Assembly (NCBI GenBank): GCA_016281315.1
Contig: JAEEIJ010000051.1
Location: 23,758-87,757 of the forward strand
Length of the DNA stretch: 64,000 nt
Direction of reading: 5' to 3'
Origin: Bacteroidales bacterium
GTDB taxonomy: Bacteria > Bacteroidota > Bacteroidia > Bacteroidales > UBA932
Below the pieces are notes generated by a model. That model saw nothing but the letters and a program-made list of their open reading frames with translations. It was not told the origin of the DNA and did no database searches. A program made the position numbers and the translations under genes. Shown in pieces: positions 1 through 8,532 of the stretch (position 1 is its first letter; each line of letters starts with the position of its first letter).

Positions 1-594
1 AACGCGGGCGCTTTCTCCCCTGCGGAAATACTTCCAAACCTGGACTAGGGTGATCTTTTCCTTTACAACAAAATAAATGAAATAGATGAAGCCCACCGCG
101 AACTCCGCGGCAACCACAATACGATATCCGAGCGACGCCCACAGGAAATAATCCCACTCCCACCGGCCCTTGTACTCCGCGGCAACCCCGGGGCCTTCCG
201 TATACAGGCGCTGAAGGAATTGTGCGACGGATTCCCGTCCCATCACGCCGGTGAGGGAAAGGGTGGCAAAAAGCAGGGAGAAGGGAATCAGGACCCAGAT
301 AAACTGAACTGGATGAAAGCGCGTGCGCCTGTTAAGCTTATAGTAATACAGCCAGAACAGCGGAATCACGCAAGGACCTGAAAAAATGGACACGAGGTGG
401 CTGTATACGACTGTATCGGTGGATCTTCCCGGGGACACGTAAATGGCGTCTGCGGTAAAATAAAGCATCAGGATGAACGACAGAGTCGTCAACATCCAGA
501 AAGTGCTTGTGCGGCGGGAGATGAAAAAGTTAAGGACAATCCCCAGAAAGCAAGCCGTAGCAGGTAAGAAAAGCAGCGGTCTCAGGAAGTCCAT
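1..594 (-). CDS. Membrane protein, probably the sensor half of a membrane-anchored AraC-type regulator (partial)
   Basis: The reading frame is open from an ATG at 594 to the left edge, so only the first 198 residues are seen. The protein starts MDFLRPLLFLPATACFLGIV and has about five hydrophobic segments separated by short charged loops, with no signal peptide or lipobox. The layout (a first helix near residues 5-25, short loops, basic segments such as YYYKLNRRTRFH) resembles the N-terminal half of the complete regulator at 16971-18227, whose C-terminus is an AraC domain. That resemblance is the only reason for the regulator call, because the DNA-binding half lies outside the window. The start is 3 nt past the stop of the fimbrillin-like gene 598-1668, so the two are cotranscribed. 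Confidence 0.55.
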   Translation of the reverse strand, partial: MDFLRPLLFLPATACFLGIVLNFFISRRTSTFWMLTTLSFILMLYFTADAIYVSPGRSTDTVVYSHLVSIFSGPCVIPLFWLYYYKLNRRTRFHPVQFIWVLIPFSLLFATLSLTGVMGRESVAQFLQRLYTEGPGVAAEYKGRWEWDYFLWASLGYRIVVAAEFAVGFIYFIYFVVKEKITLVQVWKYFRRGESARV

Positions 595-597
595 AAC

Positions 598-1668
598 CTA
601 GAATTTGTCGTTGTTCTCGAAGATTTTGGTTTCCCATCCGGAAACGGACGGCGCAAAAGTGATCTCCGAATAAATGCTGCTCAAATCCAGCCCAAGATGG
701 AAGGTGTACTGACGCCCGTATACAAAGACATTGTCCGGCAAGAGGCCGTACAGCATATACTTGGCGTGCTGCCACTCCAGCGGCGGATACTCGAAACCGT
801 TCAGCGTGAAGCCTTCCACATCGAAGAAAACCTCTACGAACTGTTTCCCAACCTCTATTTCATCCGGGATTGAATAGTAACGGTGAGAATGGGCCAGACG
901 GTCTTCCAGGGTATGGTAACCGATGAATTTTTCATTTTCCGAACCGACTCCCACAACCGCATCTCCTTCAAAAACAACCACCTTGCGGTAGTAGCCCTGC
1001 CTGTGCCAGATGCCGTGGCTCAGGGCAATGTCATTCACAAAGACGCCGGCCGAGGCGACATTATGGGCGACAACCTTTCTGAGGTGGATGAGACCCTGCA
1101 GATTGGGGTCTGGCGTAACATCACACACACAATAGCCTATGTCGTTTGTAATGTGCTGAAACTCAAGCGGAACGATATTGAGCTGCGCCACAGCCATCTC
1201 TACGGTTTTGGATACCATAGGGCCGGCGGAGGTCTCTTCTACGGCATAGGGAATGGAATAGGCTTCCAGCCCGTCTTCATATTTGATATCGCGCACGTAC
1301 GGATAATAGGCACTGAAAGATACGTTCTGCGTGTTGAACTCGTCCCATACAAGCGCGTCGAAGAACAGATTGTAGTTCCCTCCGGAAGAGTAAACGATCT
1401 GATTGTCCACAACAACGGCATTGTGATCATAATCGATGCCCACAAGGCCGAAAGGAAGCTCATCGGAATCCACAGAGCCCTTTGTGGCCGGGGACATGCT
1501 AGCCTGACGCTCGGGAGGAATGGCCTGGCCTTCGCGCGTAACCGCGACATCGAAGGAAACCCTCTGGGAAGACTTCACGCCGCCGGGAGACGGGATATTC
1601 TCCTTCATACAGGCGGAGCAGAGCGCTAAAACCAGCAGCAGCGCGTATTTTTGACGATTCAGAAACAT
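598..1668 (-). CDS. Fimbrillin-like lipoprotein
   Basis: The product has 356 residues. A signal peptide ends in a lipobox with Cys20 (LALCSAC), so the precursor is lipidated and exported. The body is beta-rich and ends with the sequence YGRQYTFHLGLDL...ITFAPSVSGWET, the same C-terminal pattern (GKxYxYxLxI...F.P.V..W) as the fimbrillins at 5040-10535. The frame is open upstream to 1734, but ATG 1668 is chosen because it gives a proper signal peptide and a TAnnTTTG promoter box lies 7 nt before it. The gene is divergent from the main fimbrial operon and is followed after 3 nt by the membrane regulator gene. It may be an accessory fimbrillin or a signal partner of that regulator; the latter is inference. 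Confidence 0.8.
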   Translation of the reverse strand: MFLNRQKYALLLVLALCSACMKENIPSPGGVKSSQRVSFDVAVTREGQAIPPERQASMSPATKGSVDSDELPFGLVGIDYDHNAVVVDNQIVYSSGGNYNLFFDALVWDEFNTQNVSFSAYYPYVRDIKYEDGLEAYSIPYAVEETSAGPMVSKTVEMAVAQLNIVPLEFQHITNDIGYCVCDVTPDPNLQGLIHLRKVVAHNVASAGVFVNDIALSHGIWHRQGYYRKVVVFEGDAVVGVGSENEKFIGYHTLEDRLAHSHRYYSIPDEIEVGKQFVEVFFDVEGFTLNGFEYPPLEWQHAKYMLYGLLPDNVFVYGRQYTFHLGLDLSSIYSEITFAPSVSGWETKIFENNDKF

Positions 1669-1675
1669 TACGATG

Positions 1676-1706
1676 CAAAGGTAGTAATTATTTCCGGAAC
1701 AACAAG
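1676..1706 (-). promoter_or_regulatory. Promoter of the fimbrillin-like/regulator pair
   Basis: On the minus strand TACCTTTG (1676-1683) matches the Bacteroidetes -7 box TAnnTTTG. A CTTGTTG sequence lies upstream, with a TTG 19 bp from the box, in place of the TTTG -33 element. The box ends 7 nt before ATG 1668, so the transcript would carry almost no leader. Confidence 0.7.
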
Positions 1707-1933
1707 AGAAAACGTAAAAATTATAAAAAATCACAAAATCGGGCTCTCAGCTGCCTACAAGGCCGTTTTTGGCGTCGAGAAAAGGAGGAATTTACAATTG
1801 TTAGTAATTTCTCAGTGAAAAAAAGACCCTATTTCTAAAAAATTTAACGATTAAACGGTTTGTATTATAAAAGTTTTGAGAAACTTGATTTCTTTTTAAA
1901 CATTGAAAAATTATTTTGATATCTTTAAAATAC

Positions 1934-1962
1934 GCGCCAGGTGTTACCAGGAGGCGCTTTTT
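1934..1962 (+). terminator. Terminator-like hairpin in the fimbrial intergenic region
   Basis: GCGCC (1934-1938) pairs with GGCGC (1953-1957), with a nested GGT/ACC stem inside, and five T residues follow. No gene ends here on the plus strand, so if active it would stop a short untranslated RNA or read-through into the fimbrial operon. Confidence 0.35.
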
Positions 1963-2104
1963 GCTGATTTGACCAAGTTTATATGCATCTCAACAATAGG
2001 CATCCCCTTCTGGAGCGCGCTGCGTGGCACTTTTTGCCTCGTTTCCCTTTAAGCGTAAATCCCACAATATTTTTTTGAAAAACTTACAAAAAAGTGAAAT
2101 TTTT

Positions 2105-2135
2105 TTTGGAAACTAAAATTTTAGCATTATCTTTG
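2105..2135 (+). promoter_or_regulatory. Promoter of the main fimbrial operon
   Basis: TTTG at 2105-2108 and TATCTTTG at 2128-2135 are separated by 19 bp. This is a perfect match to the Bacteroidetes vegetative promoter, the best in the window. The start of transcription would be near 2139, leaving a leader of about 80 nt before ATG 2222. Confidence 0.85.
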
Positions 2136-2221
2136 CACGACTTTTCCGCGTATGCCACACGCACGCGATATTAATTGAATATAAGAAAACAGGGTCAAAG
2201 ACAGAATTTAACCGGTTGAAA

Positions 2222-3970
2222 ATGAGAACATTAGCTCATATCCTCAAATCCCTCGCTGCAGCAAGCCCCAAGCTTGCCGTCTGCGGGGTGATGATGGTGG
2301 CTTTGAGCGTTTTTTCTTTACGCGCGCAGAATCACGGCGCGAGCGTAAAGGTTCTCTTCCCCTTCGACAACGCTTCCGTCAATGAAAATTACCTTGACAA
2401 CGCATCTGCCCTCTCTGAAATTGCCAATCTTCTTGACGGAGAGACGAACGCCAGCGTTGTCGTCACCACCTACTCTTCCCCCGAAGGCAACTGGTACTAC
2501 AACAAAGATCTGTCGGAACGCCGCGCCGCTTCGATGAAGGCCTGGCTGGAAAACAAGTACCCCGCCGTTTCCGGCAGAATCGTTCTCAATACCGGAATTG
2601 AGGCCTGGGACGATCTTGCCGCCAAGGTCCGGGAAGATGCCCGTCTTTCAGACGCTTCCCGCAACGCGATCCTGGAAATCATCTCCGGTGATGAAGATCC
2701 GGACGTCAAAGAACGCAAACTCTCCGCTCAGGCCCAGTACAAGAGCCTCTACGCCAAATATTTCAGGTCTCTGCGCTTTGCGTCCATTTCGCTGAGAATC
2801 GCAAATTCCGCCGAATCTGACCGTTTGCACACGAATTCTGAAATCTCGGAAACCGGCAAAACCCCCGCCGTCGTAAGGAAGACCGCAGCAGAAAACGGCC
2901 TTCCGGTGGTGTTCTACGCCGTTTCGGAGGATTTCATCCGTCCCTCCTATATGGGCAATGACGCCGCAATGAAGGAAATCATCCGTCTGATGAAAAGCGG
3001 AAAGGTGCGCAGTATGGTCCTGGAGGGCACCGCTTCCCCGGAGGGGAATGCAAAAGCGAACGAGCGCCTCGCCCAGAGCCGCGCGGAGAACCTCAAAAAC
3101 TACATCGTGGGAATGTTCCCCGAGATGGAGAAGAACATTACGGTGGTGAACAAGGGCGTGGTCGAAGGAAGCGAAGAAGAGTATGCTTCGCTCCGTTGCG
3201 CACGCATCGCCCGGATGGATGTGGAAGAAGAAATTGACAACGTCCAGGTTGATACCGTCAAAGTCGATACTACCGTCAAGGTTGATACTACCGCCACGGT
3301 TGATACTGCCGCCACGGTGGTGGTGGACACCGTCAAAGTCGTGAAACCCGTCGAAACCCCTGAGGAGCCCCAGCGGATTCGCAAACCCCTGTTTGCCCTC
3401 ACCACCAACCTCCTTTATGAAGCGGGCGGGGCCATCGCGACCGGTTTCCATACCGTGCCCCTCACCGTCGGATACGAAATCCCCATCGGCCGGCACTTCA
3501 GCATTCAGTCCAATTACACCGTCACCACTCCCTGGCATGCGTGGAACAGCAATGCGGAATGCGCGGAGCTCATGCACTGGGATCTGGGAGCCCGGTGGTA
3601 CCCCGGCGGCAGCTTCAAAAAGCCCTTCACGCCAAAGGCAGGCAGAAGAGTCCTGGACGGGTGGTACGCTTCCCTCTCGGCCGGCATGGGTTATTACGAC
3701 TTTGAACACAACGGCAAAGGGTACCAGGGTGAGGAAGCCCTGGCTTCGGTGGGTTTAGGCTACAGCCTCTGCCTGGACGACCACTGGAGCCTCAACTTCG
3801 GCCTGGGTGTGGGTCCCATGTACACCCGCTACCGCTATTACGAAGGCCGCTCCAACAACGAGCACCTGATGTACCGCTACGGCGGCACCTTCACATACTT
3901 TGGCCTCACCGATGCAAAGGTGACGCTCACCTATCTGTTTTACTACAACAAGAAGCAGAACAGGAAATAA
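2222..3970 (+). CDS. OmpA-like / DUF3575 outer-membrane protein of the fimbrial locus
   Basis: The product has 582 residues. A signal peptide (ending near SLRAQ) is followed by two segments of OmpA C-terminal type; the second contains GTASPEGNAKANERLAQSRA, typical of peptidoglycan-associated domains. Then comes a Val-Asp-Thr repeat linker (about residues 343-370) and a C-terminal DUF3575 beta-barrel region starting KPLFALTTNLLYEAGG and ending LTYLFYYNKKQNRK. DUF3575 proteins are known companions of FimB/Mfa-type loci, where they probably sit in the outer membrane and take part in anchoring or assembly. A TTG at 2216 is in frame, but ATG 2222 is the better start. It is the first gene of the operon, and its stop directly abuts the next ATG. 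Confidence 0.85.
   Translation: MRTLAHILKSLAAASPKLAVCGVMMVALSVFSLRAQNHGASVKVLFPFDNASVNENYLDNASALSEIANLLDGETNASVVVTTYSSPEGNWYYNKDLSERRAASMKAWLENKYPAVSGRIVLNTGIEAWDDLAAKVREDARLSDASRNAILEIISGDEDPDVKERKLSAQAQYKSLYAKYFRSLRFASISLRIANSAESDRLHTNSEISETGKTPAVVRKTAAENGLPVVFYAVSEDFIRPSYMGNDAAMKEIIRLMKSGKVRSMVLEGTASPEGNAKANERLAQSRAENLKNYIVGMFPEMEKNITVVNKGVVEGSEEEYASLRCARIARMDVEEEIDNVQVDTVKVDTTVKVDTTATVDTAATVVVDTVKVVKPVETPEEPQRIRKPLFALTTNLLYEAGGAIATGFHTVPLTVGYEIPIGRHFSIQSNYTVTTPWHAWNSNAECAELMHWDLGARWYPGGSFKKPFTPKAGRRVLDGWYASLSAGMGYYDFEHNGKGYQGEEALASVGLGYSLCLDDHWSLNFGLGVGPMYTRYRYYEGRSNNEHLMYRYGGTFTYFGLTDAKVTLTYLFYYNKKQNRK
3248..3316 (+). repeat. Tandem 18-bp repeat coding for a Val-Asp-Thr linker
   Basis: Three 18-bp units (3263-3280, 3281-3298, 3299-3316) of the form GTTGATACTACCGCCACG follow a 15-bp unit at 3248. 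All units are multiples of three, so changes in copy number would alter linker length without a frameshift. Confidence 0.8.
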
Positions 3971-4999
3971 ATGAGAAGACGGCTTGTCATATTGATCTTT
4001 GCAGTGCTTACGATCCTCACGGGTTGCAAGCGCCGTGAGCTTGAATATGGCAGCGCCAACCTCAACCTCCGCCTCAATCTTAATCTGAACGTACGCGTAA
4101 ACGGCCAGACGGAAGTTCTTCCCACGCCGGAAATGATGCGCGTGATGTTTTTCGATCCTGATACATATGATCTTGTAACCGAAAGCTACCTCCCTGCCAC
4201 TGGCGGCCGTGTATCGCTTCCTCCGGGAAAATACAAGTTCATCGGTTACAATTTCGATACGGAAGCAACCCTCCTGAGGAACGACAGAAACTACTACTCC
4301 ATCGAGGCCTACACCAACGAAGTATCCTCCTCGATGAAGGCCAGCATCCTCAACTCCATCCGTTACGGCCGTTCTGCCACCAAGTCCAATCCGGACGAAG
4401 ACGCCTGGGAGGTCGCCCTCTCCAAGGTGCAGGAAAGCGCCATCATCTATGAGCCGGACCACCTGTTCGTAAGTCACAAGGACATCGAGGTGCTCAACAT
4501 CGCCGGAGACCAGACCATCGAGGCCGATGCGGAAACCATCATCGAGACCTGGCAGATCTCCGTCCGCATCAAGAACGAGCAGTATATGGCATCCGCCCGC
4601 GCGCTCCTGACCGGCCAGATCGCATCCAACTTCATCGGCCTGCCCAAGGAAGAGGGCAAGACGGATACCGACGTCACCCTTCTGTTCGATATGAGCGCCG
4701 GCTCCGATGCTGAAAACAACGATATCGTCGTGGGTAAATTCAACACCTTCGGCAAGAACCCGTCCGTGATGAGCCGCCTGTGGCTCACCATCATCCTCAA
4801 GACCGTCGGCGGTGAAACCGTGGAATGGCACCGCGACATCACGGACGAATTTATGGACGAGGACAATCTGGAAGACCAGACCATTTACATCGAAGAAGAA
4901 ATTGTAGTTCCCGAACCCCAGGGCGGCGGCAGCGGAGGCGGTGGCTTCCAGCCCGGCGTAGACGACTGGGAAGAGGAGAACGTACCCATAAACATTTAG
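3971..4999 (+). CDS. DUF5119 lipoprotein of the fimbrial locus (FimB/Mfa2-like role)
   Basis: The product has 342 residues with a lipobox at Cys19 (ILTGC), followed directly by KRRELEYGS, the usual start of DUF5119 proteins. The middle contains an LPPGKYKFIGYNFDTE segment, and the whole resembles the two-domain FimB/Mfa2 anchor fold. Such proteins are thought to anchor fimbriae at the outer membrane and limit their length; this is family knowledge, not shown here. The C-terminus is unusual: a glycine-rich stretch (GGGSGGGGF) leads into an acidic tail. The gene follows the DUF3575 gene without spacing and precedes the three major fimbrillins. Confidence 0.8.
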   Translation: MRRRLVILIFAVLTILTGCKRRELEYGSANLNLRLNLNLNVRVNGQTEVLPTPEMMRVMFFDPDTYDLVTESYLPATGGRVSLPPGKYKFIGYNFDTEATLLRNDRNYYSIEAYTNEVSSSMKASILNSIRYGRSATKSNPDEDAWEVALSKVQESAIIYEPDHLFVSHKDIEVLNIAGDQTIEADAETIIETWQISVRIKNEQYMASARALLTGQIASNFIGLPKEEGKTDTDVTLLFDMSAGSDAENNDIVVGKFNTFGKNPSVMSRLWLTIILKTVGGETVEWHRDITDEFMDEDNLEDQTIYIEEEIVVPEPQGGGSGGGGFQPGVDDWEEENVPINI

Positions 5000-5039
5000 A
5001 AATCTTATGTTAAACCTTTTTATAAACAATCAAAACTTT

Positions 5040-6164
5040 ATGAAAACCAACCAATTGATTCTCGCCGCAGCGCTGGTAGCGCTCGCAGCTTGCAGCAAGG
5101 AAAACGTTGTTTCCAACGTCAACCTTGAGTCCAACGAGATCGGCTTCACCGCCGTTACCCGCAAGGCCACCAAGGCCAACAACGCCATCATCACCGGCAC
5201 CACCTACGCCACCGACAACACTTTCAATGTTTGGGGCTGGCAGAGCGAAGCCGCCGACTACTCCGAGTTTGCAGAGGGTGACGCCTCCAACTTCATGTCC
5301 GGCATTACCATCTCCTGGACGGGTGGCCGTCTGAACCGCTCCGAAGCTTGGCGCAACGCCGACAACTACTACTACTGGCCTTTCACCGGAAAGATCAGCT
5401 TCCTGGCCGTTCACCCTTCGAGCGTAGCTCCTTCCACCACCGGTTGGGACGCTACCAATGACAAGCCCAAGGCTACGTTTGCCGATTACACCATCAGCAG
5501 CGCCAACAAGACCGTGGACCTGATGCTCGCAAACAACGACGGTTCCCGCCGTTCCGACGCTCTCCCCATGGTGTTCAACCACGCGCTCGCACAGATTCAG
5601 TTCCGCGCACGTACCAATGAGGATTATTCCAACGATGTCACCTTCACGCTCAAGAGCGTAAAGCTGAACAACATCGACCTCTCCGGCGACCTCGCCTATG
5701 CAAACAGCGCTTTCGCCTGGACAGATAACAACACCCAGACCGAAGAGTGGGCCTACTATACTGCTGATCAGGAGGTTGCCTATGCTGCCACCGATGCTGC
5801 CGCCGCCCTTTACGGAGACGCCAATGTGATGATCCCTCAGCCCGCCTACGTTCACGTAGACGCCGTGGGCGCCCCTGGTGATCCCGGTTATGTCGCCGAG
5901 GTTGAAGGCACCACCATCACCATCGGTTACACCATGGAGCAGACCGGCAGCGCCCCCATCACCGGCACCGTTACCGTTCCCGCCCCTTGGACCAAGGTGA
6001 AGGAAGGTTCCACCGACTATAATCCGGCCGAGGCAATCTCCGCCTGGGAGCCTGGCAAGAAGTACAACTACACCCTCAACTTCAAGCTCAACGAAATCCT
6101 CTTCGATCCCACTGTCACCAACTGGGTGGAGGTTGAGATGTCCACCATCAACATCATTGACTAA
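5040..6164 (+). CDS. Fimbrillin family lipoprotein (major type, copy 1)
   Basis: The product has 374 residues. The signal peptide ends LAAC with Cys18 as the lipid site. After it comes a segment shared with its neighbours (KATKANNAIITGTTYAT), which includes a Thr-Lys-Ala site where FimA/Mfa1-type pilins are typically cut to expose a donor strand (inference). The C-terminus has the family pattern EPGKKYNYTLNFKL...ILFDPTVTNW. An ATG at 5040 is chosen over an in-frame ATG upstream at 5007 because it gives the signal peptide; the leader is A-rich, as usual in this phylum. Codon use is strongly biased to C/G-ending codons, like highly expressed genes. Confidence 0.88.
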   Translation: MKTNQLILAAALVALAACSKENVVSNVNLESNEIGFTAVTRKATKANNAIITGTTYATDNTFNVWGWQSEAADYSEFAEGDASNFMSGITISWTGGRLNRSEAWRNADNYYYWPFTGKISFLAVHPSSVAPSTTGWDATNDKPKATFADYTISSANKTVDLMLANNDGSRRSDALPMVFNHALAQIQFRARTNEDYSNDVTFTLKSVKLNNIDLSGDLAYANSAFAWTDNNTQTEEWAYYTADQEVAYAATDAAAALYGDANVMIPQPAYVHVDAVGAPGDPGYVAEVEGTTITIGYTMEQTGSAPITGTVTVPAPWTKVKEGSTDYNPAEAISAWEPGKKYNYTLNFKLNEILFDPTVTNWVEVEMSTINIID

Positions 6165-6202
6165 TCACAGAAATATGTAAAACAAAATAACAACAAACCA
6201 TT

Positions 6203-7321
6203 ATGAAAAAGTTCTTCATCATCGCAGCTGCCGCGGTCGTAGCACTCGCCGCCTGCACCAAGGACAACGCCGATAAGACCGCCTATGACAACAGCCGTCT
6301 TATCAACTTCAACACCGTAGCCATGAAGGCCACCAAGGCCCCCATCGCAGGGACCACCTACGCCTACAATGCCCCCGCTTTCGGTGTATTCGCCTACTAT
6401 CTGGCCGACGGCAACTGGAACACCTCCGGCGCCAACGCTTCGGCTGTCTCCTACATGGACGATGTAGAGGTCGCCTTCAATGACACCAAAGACATCTGGG
6501 CCCCCAGCGACACCTATTACTGGCCGCTGGAAGGTAAGCTCACCTTCATCGCCTACTCTCCCAAGAGCGCAGCTACTGCGACCTTCAGCAACGCCGGTGT
6601 CCTGACCCTCACCGGTTTCACCGTGAACACCACCGTGGCCAACCAGGTAGACCTGCTTTATTCCGCCATCGCGGCCGACAAAACGCAGAACGAGAGCTAC
6701 TATACGGATTCCGGCAACTCCAAGAACAGCGAGACCGCCGAAGGTGACAAGGGCGTGAACATCCAGTTCAAGCACGCGCTTTCCCAGATTATCTTCAAGG
6801 CCAAGACCGCAGATGATGTCTATGACTCCGGTCTGAGCTTCAAGGTGGACGGCATCACCGTCAATGCTGCCAGCACTGCCACCAGCATGACTGTCACCAA
6901 TCCCACCACCAGCCAGCTCGCTTCCGCCATCACCACCTGGAACAGCCCTTCCACCAACGCCAACTTTGCTGTGAGCAGCACGGAATTCCCTGCCGCCGCC
7001 AACACCTATCTCACGAAGACCCTCTCCGACGCTATCGGCGATGCTCTTCTGATGATTCCTGTTACCGCTTTCGCCGGCACCGATCCTACCGTTACCATCA
7101 GCTACACCCTTTATCGCATCAGCGACAATCAGGACCTCGGTTCCAAGGAAGTAACCATCCACTTCGACGATATCGACGACGTGGTCACTGCCTGGGAAGC
7201 CGGTAAGAAGTACGAGTACGATCTCACCATCGACCTCCAGAAGATTTACTTCACTCCTTCCATCGTCGACTGGGTCGACGGTGGCGCTCAGCCTGTTGAC
7301 GTTCCCGATGACGCCAGCTAG
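6203..7321 (+). CDS. Fimbrillin family lipoprotein (major type, copy 2)
   Basis: The product has 372 residues with a lipobox at Cys18 (VALAAC). It shares with copy 1 the signal peptide style, the MKATKAPIAGTTYAYN segment near residue 40, a FKHALSQIIFKAKT strand in the middle (compare FNHALAQIQFRART in copy 1) and the C-terminal GKKYEYDLTIDL...IYFTPSIVDW. The proteins are clear paralogues and probably arose by tandem duplication. It starts 38 bp after copy 1 with an A-rich leader and no promoter box, so it is read from the same transcript. Codon use is again of the highly expressed type. Confidence 0.88.
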   Translation: MKKFFIIAAAAVVALAACTKDNADKTAYDNSRLINFNTVAMKATKAPIAGTTYAYNAPAFGVFAYYLADGNWNTSGANASAVSYMDDVEVAFNDTKDIWAPSDTYYWPLEGKLTFIAYSPKSAATATFSNAGVLTLTGFTVNTTVANQVDLLYSAIAADKTQNESYYTDSGNSKNSETAEGDKGVNIQFKHALSQIIFKAKTADDVYDSGLSFKVDGITVNAASTATSMTVTNPTTSQLASAITTWNSPSTNANFAVSSTEFPAAANTYLTKTLSDAIGDALLMIPVTAFAGTDPTVTISYTLYRISDNQDLGSKEVTIHFDDIDDVVTAWEAGKKYEYDLTIDLQKIYFTPSIVDWVDGGAQPVDVPDDAS

Positions 7322-7355
7322 TTCAAGTTTAATGGTTTAAAAATTGAAACATATC

Positions 7356-8444
7356 ATGAAAAAGACTATCGTTATCGCAGTGGCCGTTCTGGCCCTTGCA
7401 GCCTGCTCCAAGAGCGTTATCAACAGGCCCGAATCGGCCCCCATCAGCTTCGCACCCAACGCCCTTCTCACCAAGGCCCTCATCCTCCCGGACAGCGATG
7501 CCCCCGAGCAGCTGGCTTTCCCTACCAGCGAGTCCTTCAACGTGTTCGCATACGCCGACCTTAACGACGGTAACGGCACCAACTATGCGACGCCCCTGAT
7601 GAACGACGTGAACATCTCCTACCAGGGCGGTGACTGGAAAGCCACTACCGGTACCTACCTCTGGCCCGCCACCGGCACGGTGGACTTCTATGCCTACTAT
7701 CCCGGCAGCCTCACCGCCGAATTCAAGAGCGCAGAGAACCCCAAGGTCCTCGAGCTCACCGGCATCGAGCTCGGCACCTCCATCGGTAACCAGATCGACC
7801 CGCTCATCGGCTACACGCTGAGCCAGATCTCCAGCAACAAGCCCACGGTGAACCTGGTGTTCAAGCACATCACCAGCCAGATCGCCGTAACCGCCTACGA
7901 CGCCACCAGCACCGTCTCCCTGCAGAACAAGATCTCCATCGAGAAGGTCGTGTTCAACAACATGAAGACCAGCGGTGACTACAAGGACGGCACCACCTCC
8001 GGCAAGGGTACTTGGAGCAACATCAACACCAATACCAACTTCACTTCCTTCTCCGGTAGCGAAGTCCTCTCCACCACCGAGAGCTACCTCTCCTCCGGTT
8101 CCTTCATCGCTGCCATTGACAACAGCGCTGCATTCGTAGTGGTTCCCGACAACATCGTCACCGGCACCCCCGCCGATCAGAGCGTGGACGTCACCTACAG
8201 CATCGCCGCCTACTCCATCAACGGCTTCGATTATCCCGCTACGCCCAGCCAGACCGTTTCCATCCCCCTCTATGGCCGGATCAACGGCAACAAGCTCCAG
8301 AACGGCAAGCGCTATGTGTTCCATCTGGGCATCTCCCTGGACGGCGCCAACAACGAGATCATGTTCTCGCCTGTTGTCGAAGGCTGGGAAACCGTGGATG
8401 TGGACAACATCGTAGTTGACGCTGTCAACGCCACCCTGCTGTAA
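7356..8444 (+). CDS. Fimbrillin family lipoprotein (major type, copy 3)
   Basis: The product has 362 residues with Cys17 in the lipobox LAAC. It has the same plan as copies 1 and 2: a LLTKALILP segment in place of TKA-I-GT, a FKHITSQIAVTAYD strand, and the C-terminal GKRYVFHLGISL...IMFSPVVEGWE. The frame is open from a TTG at 7344, but ATG 7356 starts the signal peptide. It is the last of the three codon-optimised copies and is followed by a strong GC-rich hairpin (8482-8509) before the next gene. Whether it is a shaft or accessory subunit cannot be told from sequence. Confidence 0.87.
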   Translation: MKKTIVIAVAVLALAACSKSVINRPESAPISFAPNALLTKALILPDSDAPEQLAFPTSESFNVFAYADLNDGNGTNYATPLMNDVNISYQGGDWKATTGTYLWPATGTVDFYAYYPGSLTAEFKSAENPKVLELTGIELGTSIGNQIDPLIGYTLSQISSNKPTVNLVFKHITSQIAVTAYDATSTVSLQNKISIEKVVFNNMKTSGDYKDGTTSGKGTWSNINTNTNFTSFSGSEVLSTTESYLSSGSFIAAIDNSAAFVVVPDNIVTGTPADQSVDVTYSIAAYSINGFDYPATPSQTVSIPLYGRINGNKLQNGKRYVFHLGISLDGANNEIMFSPVVEGWETVDVDNIVVDAVNATLL

Positions 8445-8481
8445 TGGCTTCGGGAATCGATTGTTTATAATATTTCTCCAT

Positions 8482-8509
8482 CCGGGCGCGGCAACCCGGC
8501 CGCGCCCGG
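8482..8509 (+). promoter_or_regulatory. GC-rich intercistronic hairpin between major and minor fimbrillins
   Basis: CCGGGCGCGGC (8482-8492) pairs perfectly with GCCGCGCCCGG (8499-8509), leaving a six-base loop. No T-run follows, so it is not a standard terminator. It lies in the 88-bp gap after the third major fimbrillin, where a stable stem would protect the upstream mRNA from 3' exonucleases and lower downstream expression. The role is inferred. Confidence 0.6.
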
Positions 8510-8532
8510 GGAAGAGAAAGATTAGCGATTGA

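Larger units (their letters stand above)
1669..2221. other. Divergent intergenic region upstream of the fimbrial operon
   Basis: This 553-bp AT-rich stretch separates the leftward lipoprotein gene from the rightward fimbrial operon. It holds promoters for both sides (1676-1706 and 2105-2135), a terminator-like hairpin at 1934-1962 and an 80-nt leader before ATG 2222. I looked for inverted repeats around the rightward promoter, since many Bacteroidales surface loci use invertible promoters, and saw none longer than about 8 bp. No convincing gene is present; a 31-codon ORF at 1983-2078 is probably chance. Confidence 0.6.

Noticed and set aside
1983..2078. 31-codon ORF in the fimbrial intergenic region
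   Set aside because: It lacks a promoter box at a sensible distance, has no signal peptide or family pattern, and runs into T-rich promoter sequence.
1669..2221. Invertible promoter for the fimbrial operon
   Set aside because: No matching inverted repeats of useful length flank the 2105-2135 promoter in this sequence, and no recombinase gene lies nearby.
3755..5029. Leftward 424-codon ORF
   Set aside because: Antisense to the DUF5119 lipoprotein gene and part of the DUF3575 gene, with no motifs.
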